This document shows, piece after piece, positions 1 through 6,825 of a stretch of 10,663 nucleotides of DNA. Both the position numbers and the translations under genes were made by a program. Within the stretch, counting starts at the first letter, position 1; the number at the start of each line of letters is the position of its first letter. Source of the DNA: Betaproteobacteria bacterium (GTDB taxonomy: Bacteria; Pseudomonadota; Gammaproteobacteria; Burkholderiales; Burkholderiaceae_C). Below the pieces are notes generated by a model. That model ran no database searches and had not been told where the DNA came from. It saw only the letters and a list, made by a program, of their open reading frames with translations. The stretch is taken from NCBI GenBank assembly GCA_025354965.1, contig JANXLW010000296.1, forward strand, positions 1 through 10,663. The letters are read 5' to 3'.

Positions 1-33
1 CGTCCAGGCTGTTCTGGCAGCCAGCCGCCACGG

Positions 34-1989
34 CTACGTCAAGGGTCCGACATCGGATTGACCCTGCGACACCAAACGTCGCACCAGACTGCGCAATTTT
101 GCCGGGCGCACTGGCTTGTGCAACAAAGTTAAAGCCGCATCCCTGGCCGCCTGCATCAAGCCCGGATCCGTATCGCCACTCATCAGGCAGGCTGGAATGG
201 ACCGACCAGCAGCAGCACGCAACCGGTGTACCGTGTCAATGCCATTTTCACCACCTCGCAAGCGATAGTCACTGATGATCAGGTCAGGTCTGAGCCCGCA
301 TCCAAGCCGCTGCTGCGCCGTTGCCAGACCTTCGGATTCGATCACGACGCTGCCCCAGGACTGGAGCAAACTCACCAGTCCGTCACGCGCCATCGCATCG
401 TCTTCTATCACCAGGATGACCAGGTCTGCAAGGTCGTCTGGTGCGTTGGCCTGAGACGCACTTCGCCGGTCCTGGCTGGCGCCGATCGGAGCCAGCGGCA
501 CTTTTATGCTGAATCGGGTGCCAACTCCGGGGCGAGAACACAGTTGCAATTGATGCCCCAACAACCGTGCGGTACGTTCGACAATATTGAGTCCTAGCCC
601 CAGGCCTTTACCACGATCGCGCTCCGTGTTGCCGACCTGGTAAAACTCCTTAAAGATGGCCTGGTGATGCTCTGGCGCAATACCGATACCGCTGTCCCAA
701 ACCTCTATGCGAGCATAGCGGGCGTCCGCCGCCACCCGGCAGGCCAGCAACACCCCGCCATGTCGCGTGTACCGCACGCCATTGGCCACCAGATTCAACA
801 AAATTCTATGCAACAAATGCGGGTCGCTAAGTACACCTACCTCAGTCGACCGGATGCGCAAACGAAGACCTTTTTCGCCCGCTTCCAGTGCCAGTTCGGA
901 GCGCACCTGTTCGAAGATATCGGCCAGCGCAAAAGGTCTCAATTGCACCTGCACTGCCATGGCGTCCAGCCGGGAAACGTCAAGCAGGCCGTCCAGCAAG
1001 TCCTGCATTGCCTGCACCGCACTTTCCAGGCTACCAAGCAAACGCCCGGTCTCTTCATCGTGTGGCAGTTGCCCCAGTCGCGCAACAAACATACCCAGCG
1101 CATGAGTGGGTTGCCGCAGGTCATGGCTGGCTGCCGCCAAAAAGCGTGACTTTGCCAACGTCGCCGCCTCGGCCTCTTCCTTTTTTTCGCGCAATGCGAG
1201 TGTTGCCAGTAATATGCGTTGCTCCATTTCGTCCCGACCTGATGCCAGCCTTTCGGCCATCTGGTTGAGACCTTGCTGTAGATCGTACAGCGGGTCATCC
1301 GCCAGCACCTCAATACGCACCGACAACTGTCCCCTTCCGATCCGTTCAACCATGTCGGAAACACGCAAGATGGGGCGCAGAACGGCCCGCCCAAGACGCA
1401 GCGCCAACAGACCGCCAAACAGCAAGCCACTCAGAGTGATAGCGGCACCAGCCCACATCATTTCACGTTCGTGCCGAAGCACGGTCTCACGTGAAAACTC
1501 AATCAGCACATAACCCAGCAGCGGTTGCGCCTGGGCCGCTTCCAACGACTTTGGTTCAAACAGACTGTCGAGCTTGACTTCACTGGCCGTGACCGGTTGC
1601 AACAACAAATTAAAGCCGGTTACTGGATCAACAGTGACGCTCTCGTGCCCACTCAATATTGGAGAAGTCTGGTAAGTGGGTTTGCCAGCGCTGGCCAACC
1701 GGTTGCCCTGAGCATCCAGGATTGCCACCGACTGGACGTCTGTCTCGCGCAACGCACCGCGCACAATGGTCTGCAGTTGAGCGACATTGACAGAAAACAG
1801 ACCATATTCACTGGCCGCTGCCAACTGGCGCGCCAAAGACCTGGCTCGTTGACTATTCGCTTGGTCGTTGTCACCGACCCGGGCGATCAGAAAAACGCCT
1901 GCCAGGGAAATGGCAATCAATGTCACCGGCAACCAGGCGACCAGCAGCATGCGGGTGCGGATATTGCCCAGGATATCTCCCATCTTCAT
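34..1989 (-). CDS. Hybrid sensor histidine kinase with C-terminal receiver, BarA-like periplasmic domain
   Basis: Inner-membrane two-component kinase of 651 residues. Visible layout: membrane segment about 13-37; periplasmic stretch 38-176, whose start (ARQLAAASEYGLFSVN) resembles the sensor region of BarA/GacS-type kinases (sCache_4/DUF2222); second membrane segment about 177-198; HAMP linker about 199-250; short coiled coil 252-280; dimerisation domain with H-box SHDLRQP (phospho-His H289); ATPase domain with N-box N399/N403, G1 DSGIGI (432-437) and G2 GKGLGLGL (460-467); receiver 523-640 with acidic pair D530/D531, phospho-acceptor D574, S604 and K625. All catalytic residues are intact, so autophosphorylation and His-Asp relay are expected. 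The ATG overlaps the stop of the upstream binding-protein gene (ATGA), and GGGAGGG lies 7-8 bases before it; a second ATG two codons in is possible. No output domain is present, so a separate response regulator or phosphotransfer protein is needed, perhaps just beyond the left edge. The signal sensed is unknown. Confidence 0.93.
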   Translation of the reverse strand: MKMGDILGNIRTRMLLVAWLPVTLIAISLAGVFLIARVGDNDQANSQRARSLARQLAAASEYGLFSVNVAQLQTIVRGALRETDVQSVAILDAQGNRLASAGKPTYQTSPILSGHESVTVDPVTGFNLLLQPVTASEVKLDSLFEPKSLEAAQAQPLLGYVLIEFSRETVLRHEREMMWAGAAITLSGLLFGGLLALRLGRAVLRPILRVSDMVERIGRGQLSVRIEVLADDPLYDLQQGLNQMAERLASGRDEMEQRILLATLALREKKEEAEAATLAKSRFLAAASHDLRQPTHALGMFVARLGQLPHDEETGRLLGSLESAVQAMQDLLDGLLDVSRLDAMAVQVQLRPFALADIFEQVRSELALEAGEKGLRLRIRSTEVGVLSDPHLLHRILLNLVANGVRYTRHGGVLLACRVAADARYARIEVWDSGIGIAPEHHQAIFKEFYQVGNTERDRGKGLGLGLNIVERTARLLGHQLQLCSRPGVGTRFSIKVPLAPIGASQDRRSASQANAPDDLADLVILVIEDDAMARDGLVSLLQSWGSVVIESEGLATAQQRLGCGLRPDLIISDYRLRGGENGIDTVHRLRAAAGRSIPACLMSGDTDPGLMQAARDAALTLLHKPVRPAKLRSLVRRLVSQGQSDVGPLT

Positions 1990-2918
1990 GGTGCACCCTC
2001 CCGACGTCGCAACTGCTCATGCAAGGTATCCGCATCCAGTGACAACCCCAGCGAATGGGCCACGTGTTCATTCACGGAGACGCTGAAGTCCTGCGAGTAC
2101 AGTGGCGTCGCCGACAACGCTTTGCCCTGCAGTACACCGCGCGCAATGGTCGCGGTCTGCAGACCAACCTGAGTCGGCGTCACATACAAGGCCAGCAGTG
2201 CACCGGCGCGCACATAGGCAGATGAGAATGCCACCATCGGCACTTTGGCCCGAAACGATGTCAACAAAATATTCTGAATGCTGTGGCTGTTGTAAACCAA
2301 TGGGTCAGGCATAGCCAACAGCACATCTGCATCTTCCACGACTCGCCTGAGGCCAGGGAATAACAATTCATTGCGTTCGACACTGGCCTCAATCAGATCC
2401 AGACCTTTGGCTTGCAGTTGCAACTTCAATGCTGAAGCTTGGAGCTGCGAATCCGGGCCCCACAATACCCCGATATGACGTGCCTTTGGCAAAGCCAAAT
2501 GGATCAGTTCCAGCTGACGACTCAGCGGTTGATCAAGATACAACGCAGACAACTGCGAGGACGACCTGCGGCCGCTGTTCAGCAGCGCCAGTTCAAAATT
2601 GTGGCGCGGCAGCAGTGCGCACAGTGTCGGCGCTGTCGGCGCTGCTTTGGCCAAAGCATTCGCTGCCTCGGTGCCAAGACCCACGAACAATCTGGGTGCC
2701 AAAGGACCGGCGGCAGACAACTCCGCAACCGTGACCTGCAGGATCTCAAGCGGTGCCAAGCCACCCCTTTCAAGTTCGTCAACCAAGGCCTGAGCCGCCT
2801 CGGAATAGGCGGTAGTGCGCTCACCAACGACGATGACGACCGTCGTTGCCTGAACCGCTGCTGCGCCAAAAACACCAAGCAAGACGCCGCAGATCAACAA
2901 ACGCAGGCGTGCCACCAT
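1986..2918 (-). CDS. Exported periplasmic binding protein, ABC_sub_bind (PF04392-like), no transporter partners
   Basis: A 310-residue protein with a cleavable signal peptide (basic MVARLR, hydrophobic 7-22, likely cut after AVQA at 24), so it should be a soluble periplasmic protein; there is no usable lipobox. The rest looks like the ABC_sub_bind family of two-lobe binding proteins: an HIGVLWGP segment (148-155) opens the second lobe, followed by LLAMPDPLVYN (200-210) and VPMVAFSSAYVRAGALL (226-242), a pattern typical of that family. Members usually belong to ABC importers, yet no permease or ATPase gene lies nearby. Instead the gene starts 10 bases after the stop of the TonB receptor and its own stop overlaps the kinase start. 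This suggests a ligand-presenting or signalling role for the kinase, comparable in principle to LuxP with LuxQ; that role is inference. No clear Shine-Dalgarno precedes the ATG, so translation may depend on coupling to the receptor gene. The ligand cannot be read from the sequence. Confidence 0.85.
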   Translation of the reverse strand: MVARLRLLICGVLLGVFGAAAVQATTVVIVVGERTTAYSEAAQALVDELERGGLAPLEILQVTVAELSAAGPLAPRLFVGLGTEAANALAKAAPTAPTLCALLPRHNFELALLNSGRRSSSQLSALYLDQPLSRQLELIHLALPKARHIGVLWGPDSQLQASALKLQLQAKGLDLIEASVERNELLFPGLRRVVEDADVLLAMPDPLVYNSHSIQNILLTSFRAKVPMVAFSSAYVRAGALLALYVTPTQVGLQTATIARGVLQGKALSATPLYSQDFSVSVNEHVAHSLGLSLDADTLHEQLRRREGAP

Positions 2919-2928
2919 ACAACGCAGT

Positions 2929-4887
2929 TCAGTTTTCCAGCCGCAGGGTCACAAATGCCCGGCGTTGAAACTGAAAGGTTGGCGCAAAATCAGCGTACGG
3001 CGAACCCAGGTTCTGCACCACCAGCGCGACTTCGCCCCGACTGGCGCCTACGCGCAGCGGCCAGGCCAGACGCAGATCGGCGCGAGTCATTGCTACCTGG
3101 CCTCCGCTAGCGCCGCTGGCACCCTGCAGGGTCGCCGTGCTGTTGTCCTGATACATGAGACTCAGATCCAGACCGCCGGGTAGTTTTTGAAAATAAGTCA
3201 TCGAACTGGCCAGCCTGGGCGCTGCCAGTGCGTCACCCGGATCGGCCGAACTGATACGCGCGTAGGCCTGGTTGAAGGTTAGCTGCGCACTCGGCCAGGG
3301 TCGCCACTTGGCCTGATATTCAAGGCCACGAATGGAAAAATCCTGGCCATTAAAGTAGTCCCACGGATAGGAGGACAACAAGGTGGTACCGGCTGGCAAA
3401 GCATACCGTTGATGCACGATGAAACCACTGATTTGCTCGTTAAAAACACGTACGTCAAGGCTAACTCCATGCTTGGGGAAATCGCCTAGATAGCCGTACT
3501 CTTGCACAAGAATGCCTTCCGCCTGAATATTGCCGCGTGCCAGCGTTGTGGCGATTAGCGGCACGTCCTTGTAGCTATAGCGGACATCACCGAATTGCTC
3601 AAACGTACTTGGCGGACGAAACGCCCTGGACACACCACCCCGCACTGTTTGCCCTTCGGCAAAGTGCCAGTTCAGCATCAACCGGGGCGCGAAACTGTCG
3701 CCACTTACGCTGCTGTGTTCAGCCATTGCCCCGGCATTGAAAACCAGTTCGCTGGCAAGTCCCCATTCGGCATTGGCGAACAGGCGGGTAAAGTCGGTCA
3801 TCAAGGCCGCTTCAGTGTTGTAAATGGCTTTGGATGTGACCTGTTCACGCCGCAATTCACCACCCCAAACCACGCGCAATGCGGAGCCTCGGCGAAACGT
3901 GTGCTGCAATAACAGTGTGTCGTGGCTGGCGCGACCGTCTGCACTTATATCAATACTGTCATTGATGCCCAGCGGGATCAGTGAATAGGGGTAGTTATCG
4001 CGGTAAGACTCCTGTGAGTGGGACAGACTGAACGCCAGGTCTTCGTCGACACCCAAGCTGCGCCGCCAATCCAGTTGTGCGAAAGCAGAGCCGAACAAGG
4101 TCTCGCGCTCTGCATCGTCAATGTTACCGGCACTACCCTTGCCCGCGTCTATCGCCAGCTTGCCCGCTCGCAACTGAACTTCATCCCTGGCACCAGAACG
4201 CAGGTCGACGCGAAGGTTGACCCGACTGATTTGGTTGTGTCCGTTGGAGCCGATCAGCCCATCGTCAGCCCGGCGCTCCGCCGTCAGGCGAAAGTTGGCG
4301 TCCGCCTGGCCCCAACCGACACGCGCCATTCTGTCGCGAATGCCATTTTCCCCGCCAGCCAGGCTGGCCTGCAGACCCAGGGTATCGGCCGGATCACGAG
4401 TGACAATATTGATTACTCCGAGAAAAGCGCGTGCACCATAGGCAGCGGAATTGGAGCCACGCAACACCTCGATGCGATCAATGTCCGCCAGCGACACCGA
4501 CTGCAAACCGGATTCAACGCTGCCGACGAAATACGGTGAATAGACAGATCGACCGTCGATGAGAACCTGCATGCGATTGGACAAACTACCAAAACCACCG
4601 TGGTAACTTGCAGTCGGTGCAATTCTTTCAAATGACGTGCTGGTCTGAAAGCCCGGTACCAGACGCAGCAGGTCAGCCACATCACGCGCTCCGGACAATC
4701 GGATCATGTCGCTATCAATGATGGTGACGGCACCCGGTGTGTCATCAAGTCGCTGCGGCAGACGTGACACCGACAGCACGATCGGCATGTCAGCCAGAAA
4801 GTCATCCTCGGACATGACCAACGGTACTTGTGCGGCAGAAATTCTGAACCATGCCAGCAGGCTGATCAGGCAAACCCAATATTTCAT
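2929..4887 (-). CDS. TonB-dependent outer-membrane receptor
   Basis: Outer-membrane gated channel or receptor of 652 residues counted from the ATG at 4887. A signal peptide covers 1-19 (cut near ISAA/Q). The plug domain spans roughly 35-165 and includes LDDTPGAVTIIDSDMIR, the DLLRLVPGFQ segment, MQVLIDGRSVYSP and the conserved plug end IDRIEVLRGSNSAAYG (136-151) with VINIVTRD. The remainder shows the alternating pattern of a 22-strand barrel. Length fits small siderophore/cobalamin-type receptors, but the substrate is not readable. The C-terminus ends VTLRLEN rather than in the terminal aromatic residue usual for outer-membrane barrels. It is the first gene of a three-gene operon with the binding protein and the hybrid kinase; no exbB, exbD, tonB or sigma/anti-sigma pair is present, and the N-terminus has no obvious signalling extension. 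Start choice: ATG 4887 has GGAG 6 bases upstream; an in-frame TTG at 4902 (five residues longer) also has GGGAG at good spacing. Confidence 0.93.
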   Translation of the reverse strand: MKYWVCLISLLAWFRISAAQVPLVMSEDDFLADMPIVLSVSRLPQRLDDTPGAVTIIDSDMIRLSGARDVADLLRLVPGFQTSTSFERIAPTASYHGGFGSLSNRMQVLIDGRSVYSPYFVGSVESGLQSVSLADIDRIEVLRGSNSAAYGARAFLGVINIVTRDPADTLGLQASLAGGENGIRDRMARVGWGQADANFRLTAERRADDGLIGSNGHNQISRVNLRVDLRSGARDEVQLRAGKLAIDAGKGSAGNIDDAERETLFGSAFAQLDWRRSLGVDEDLAFSLSHSQESYRDNYPYSLIPLGINDSIDISADGRASHDTLLLQHTFRRGSALRVVWGGELRREQVTSKAIYNTEAALMTDFTRLFANAEWGLASELVFNAGAMAEHSSVSGDSFAPRLMLNWHFAEGQTVRGGVSRAFRPPSTFEQFGDVRYSYKDVPLIATTLARGNIQAEGILVQEYGYLGDFPKHGVSLDVRVFNEQISGFIVHQRYALPAGTTLLSSYPWDYFNGQDFSIRGLEYQAKWRPWPSAQLTFNQAYARISSADPGDALAAPRLASSMTYFQKLPGGLDLSLMYQDNSTATLQGASGASGGQVAMTRADLRLAWPLRVGASRGEVALVVQNLGSPYADFAPTFQFQRRAFVTLRLEN

Positions 4888-4949
4888 CGATGACTCCGAC
4901 AACTCATTTCTCCCTTATTCGAATTCTGCCTTGTCGGCCAAAACTTCCC

Positions 4950-4964
4950 GGGTGGCGCGCACCC
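4950..4964. promoter_or_regulatory. GC-rich dyad GGGTG-N5-CACCC in a divergent intergenic region
   Basis: An inverted repeat, GGGTG GCGCG CACCC, sits in the short space between the divergent TonB receptor and trhO-like genes. It ends 7 bases before the TAAAAT box of the trhO-like gene, so it would cover roughly the -35 to -20 zone of that promoter. This position would suit a repressor operator, but a 5-base arm in GC-rich DNA can arise by chance, and no regulator gene is adjacent. Confidence 0.25.
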
Positions 4965-4971
4965 CGTCCTC

Positions 4972-4977
4972 TAAAAT
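4972..4977 (+). promoter_or_regulatory. -10-like box TAAAAT for the trhO-like gene
   Basis: TAAAAT matches the sigma-70 -10 consensus at five of six positions. It ends six bases before the TTG start at 4984, so the expected transcription start falls at or within a base or two of the start codon. No convincing -35 hexamer stands 16-18 bases upstream. The placement implies a leaderless or nearly leaderless messenger. Confidence 0.4.
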
Positions 4978-4983
4978 TCGGAC

Positions 4984-5721
4984 TTGAAAGCGATCCTCAA
5001 TATTTCTGCCTACAAATTCGTCACTCTGACAGACTTCGCTGCGCTGCGCCCTATTTTGCTTGAACGCGCAACGAAACTTCAGCTCAAAGGCACTATATTG
5101 CTGGCTGAAGAAGGCATCAATCTATTTCTTGCTGGAAGTGACACTGGCGTTAGGGAATTCTTCGCCCAACTGCAGACGGACCAACGTTTTGCAGATCTGG
5201 TACCCAAAGAGAGTTGGTCAAGCCATCAACCCTTCAAAAAAATACGGGCCAAACTCAAGACTGAGATCATCCGCATGAACCACCCGACGATTCGGCCCGA
5301 GGCAGGGCGGGCGCCGGCAGTGGACGCACAAACGGTCAAGCGCTGGCTGGATCAGGGGACAGATGACTTCGGCAGACCGGTCGTCACACTCGACACGCGC
5401 AACGCTTTCGAGGTGGCGCACGGAACCTTCCGGGGTGCGATCCATTGGGGTATCAGCAAGTTCAGCGACTTTCCCAAGGCGCTGCTTGAGCATAAGTCCG
5501 AGCTACAGGGAAAAACTGTCGTTAGTTTTTGCACCGGCGGCATTCGATGCGAGAAAGCGGCGATTTTGATGCGCGATGCCGGACTGCAGGATGTGTACCA
5601 ACTGGAGGGCGGCATCCTCAAATACTTTGAGGATGCCGGCGCAGCCCACTACCAGGGCGATTGCTTCGTATTCGACGAACGGTTCACGCTTGACGCCGAT
5701 CTGGCGGCCAAAAAGGTCTGA
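4984..5721 (+). CDS. trhO: Short TrhO-type rhodanese (UPF0176/YceA family), tRNA U34 hydroxylation candidate
   Basis: A 245-residue cytosolic protein. The N-terminal acylphosphatase-like domain (about 1-95) carries KGTILLAEEGINLFLAG (35-51) and KESWS...PFKKI; the rhodanese domain (about 115-220) carries LDTRN (136-140) and the active loop CTGGIRC (183-189), with C183 as the expected catalytic cysteine. CFVFDERF (227-234) ends the conserved part. E. coli TrhO (YceA) makes 5-hydroxyuridine at tRNA position 34 using O2; the same activity is inferred here. The protein is about 100 residues shorter than the E. coli enzyme and lacks most of its C-terminal extension, so the gene name is by family only. 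The TTG start is favoured because the family begins almost exactly here (KAILNISAYKFV) and no upstream in-frame ATG fits. No Shine-Dalgarno is seen; a TAAAAT box directly precedes the start. It diverges from the TonB receptor and converges with the flavodoxin-like gene. Confidence 0.85.
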   Translation: MKAILNISAYKFVTLTDFAALRPILLERATKLQLKGTILLAEEGINLFLAGSDTGVREFFAQLQTDQRFADLVPKESWSSHQPFKKIRAKLKTEIIRMNHPTIRPEAGRAPAVDAQTVKRWLDQGTDDFGRPVVTLDTRNAFEVAHGTFRGAIHWGISKFSDFPKALLEHKSELQGKTVVSFCTGGIRCEKAAILMRDAGLQDVYQLEGGILKYFEDAGAAHYQGDCFVFDERFTLDADLAAKKV

Positions 5722-5752
5722 CCGCTAATGCGCCCATCGAAAAGTCAGTCGA

Positions 5753-6307
5753 TCAGCCACGCCACTGGGTGGCAACCTCTGCGACCCGTTTGCCAAACAG
5801 TTTGGCCGTGTTCAGGTCACCTTGTAGCATTTCGGCCGGCGAAGAATCGGACGGCGACTGCGCCATGGCGCCGCTGGACGAACCAACGTAATTGATGTCA
5901 TTGCGCTGGGCCGCCTTGCTGTTGCTGGGCAACATCCCGGTGCCAACCCAGATGCCACTGTGCTGCATTGCCAGGGTGAACAGGTAGTGCAATGTAGACA
6001 GTTTGTCACCGTTCATGGTGGCACTGTTGGTGAACCCTGCAAAAACCTTGTCCTTCCAGGCCTGGCTAAACCAGGGCTTGCTGGAGGCGTCAGCAAACTT
6101 TTTGAACTGCCAGCTTACGGAGCCCATGTAAGTTGGCGAACCCATGATGATGGCGTCGGCAGCGCCAAGTGTTGCCCATGCCGCATCCGACAAGTTTCCT
6201 TCGGCATCAATCGCTACCAGCTCTGCGCCTGCACCTTCAGCGACAGCTTGCGCCATGCGCAGTGTGTGACCGTAACCCGAATGAAAAACGACTGCTACTT
6301 TTGCCAT
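5753..6307 (-). CDS. WrbA-like flavodoxin family protein, probable FMN-dependent NAD(P)H:quinone reductase
   Basis: A 184-residue cytosolic flavodoxin-fold protein. The FMN phosphate loop is HSGYGHT (9-15) after the first beta strand (KVAVVF); GSPTYMGSVS (56-65) and FTNSATMNGDKLSTL (about 92-106) form the isoalloxazine-binding loops seen in WrbA/NAD(P)H:quinone reductase IV relatives. Length is close to WrbA (about 200 residues). The expected role is two-electron reduction of quinones, limiting redox cycling. It is the last gene of the pirin - DoxX - flavodoxin set; the ATG has AGGAG at 7 bases spacing. A hairpin lies in the 71-base gap to the DoxX gene and may lower its expression. I do not give it the name wrbA because the family contains several paralogous types. 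Confidence 0.87.
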   Translation of the reverse strand: MAKVAVVFHSGYGHTLRMAQAVAEGAGAELVAIDAEGNLSDAAWATLGAADAIIMGSPTYMGSVSWQFKKFADASSKPWFSQAWKDKVFAGFTNSATMNGDKLSTLHYLFTLAMQHSGIWVGTGMLPSNSKAAQRNDINYVGSSSGAMAQSPSDSSPAEMLQGDLNTAKLFGKRVAEVATQWRG

Positions 6308-6338
6308 TGAAAATCTCCTTGCGTTGGTTGAGAAAAGT

Positions 6339-6355
6339 GGCCCGCACCAGGGGCC
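6339..6355 (-). terminator. Possible intra-operon hairpin or attenuator between DoxX and flavodoxin genes
   Basis: Read on the minus strand, a GGCCC/GGGCC stem of five GC pairs closes a 7-base loop (CTGGTGC) and is followed by ACTTTTCTC. Flanking AAA and TTT could extend the stem past a two-base bulge. The T tract is short and interrupted, so this is a weak terminator at best; partial termination or an mRNA processing hairpin fits as well. Confidence 0.35.
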
Positions 6356-6378
6356 TTTGATAGAAAAAAGTTACGAAA

Positions 6379-6789
6379 TCAGGCGTCACGGCGGCCGTCA
6401 AGACTCCACGCGCCGGCACCGAAGGCTGTCATCATCAACAAGCCACCCGCGATGGCAACATTCTTGAAGAACATGATTTGCTGCATCATGACCTGGTCCG
6501 GCGCAGCAGCCCAATATTTGTGGAAGAACAAGCCTGCAACTACCGTGAATACAGCCATGATGAGCGCCACCCAGCGGGTCTGAAATCCGGCTATCAGAGC
6601 CAGTGCGCCGCCTGCCTCCACCGCGATGGCAAGCGCCGCACCCAACTCGGGGAAAGGCAAACCGACCGCGCCAATATAGCCTGCGGTGCCAGCAAAACCT
6701 GCAATCTTGCCAATGCCCGAAGGCAGGAAAAGTATCGCCATCAGCAAGCGGGCGGCGAGAGCAAGTGGATTTTGTAGCTTGGCCAACAT
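6379..6789 (-). CDS. DoxX family integral membrane protein
   Basis: A 136-residue, strongly hydrophobic protein with four predicted membrane segments at about 9-27, 45-67, 73-92 and 107-128, the usual DoxX/YphA layout. The N-terminal pattern NPLALAARLLMAILFLPSGI with a following GKIAGFAG is characteristic of DoxX relatives. DoxX proteins take part in thiol and redox homeostasis in some bacteria (for example with SodA and SseA in mycobacteria); the exact activity here is not known. The ATG at 6789 is chosen over an in-frame TTG at 6813 because AGGAG stands 5 bases before it and the hydrophobic segment begins soon after. It lies 36 bases after the pirin gene on the same strand, so the two are probably co-transcribed. 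Confidence 0.9.
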   Translation of the reverse strand: MLAKLQNPLALAARLLMAILFLPSGIGKIAGFAGTAGYIGAVGLPFPELGAALAIAVEAGGALALIAGFQTRWVALIMAVFTVVAGLFFHKYWAAAPDQVMMQQIMFFKNVAIAGGLLMMTAFGAGAWSLDGRRDA

Positions 6790-6825
6790 AAAAACTCCTG
6801 ACAATTGAAACAATGAAAAATGAAA

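Noticed and set aside
1..33. Short repeats CTGGC-A-GCCAG and GGCTG-N6-CAGCC after the kinase stop as a terminator
   Set aside because: One stem has a one-base loop, the other is short, and no T run follows; these 33 bases hold nothing else I can support.
664..1149. Long open frames on the plus strand opposite the kinase gene (also near 1525-2172 and 2439-3110)
   Set aside because: They are antisense to genes with intact catalytic motifs, have no recognisable domains or ribosome sites, and are expected from GC-rich codon bias.
4884..4907. Seven-codon upstream reading frame (ATG at 4907) whose stop overlaps the receptor ATG
   Set aside because: The GGGAG stands only 2-3 bases before this ATG, too close for initiation; the same site is better placed for TTG 4902, so a leader peptide is not supported.
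4903..4983. Cobalamin riboswitch or Fur box upstream of the TonB receptor
   Set aside because: The region is too short for a cobalamin riboswitch, and no AT-rich Fur-type dyad is visible.
5722..5753. ATCGA-N8-TCGAT inverted repeat between convergent genes as a shared terminator
   Set aside because: Only five pairs, AT-containing, with no T tract on either strand, so it does not meet terminator criteria.
6790..6813. Longer DoxX protein starting at TTG 6813
   Set aside because: ATG 6789 has AGGAG at 5 bases and the membrane segment begins directly after; the extra eight codons cover that ribosome site.
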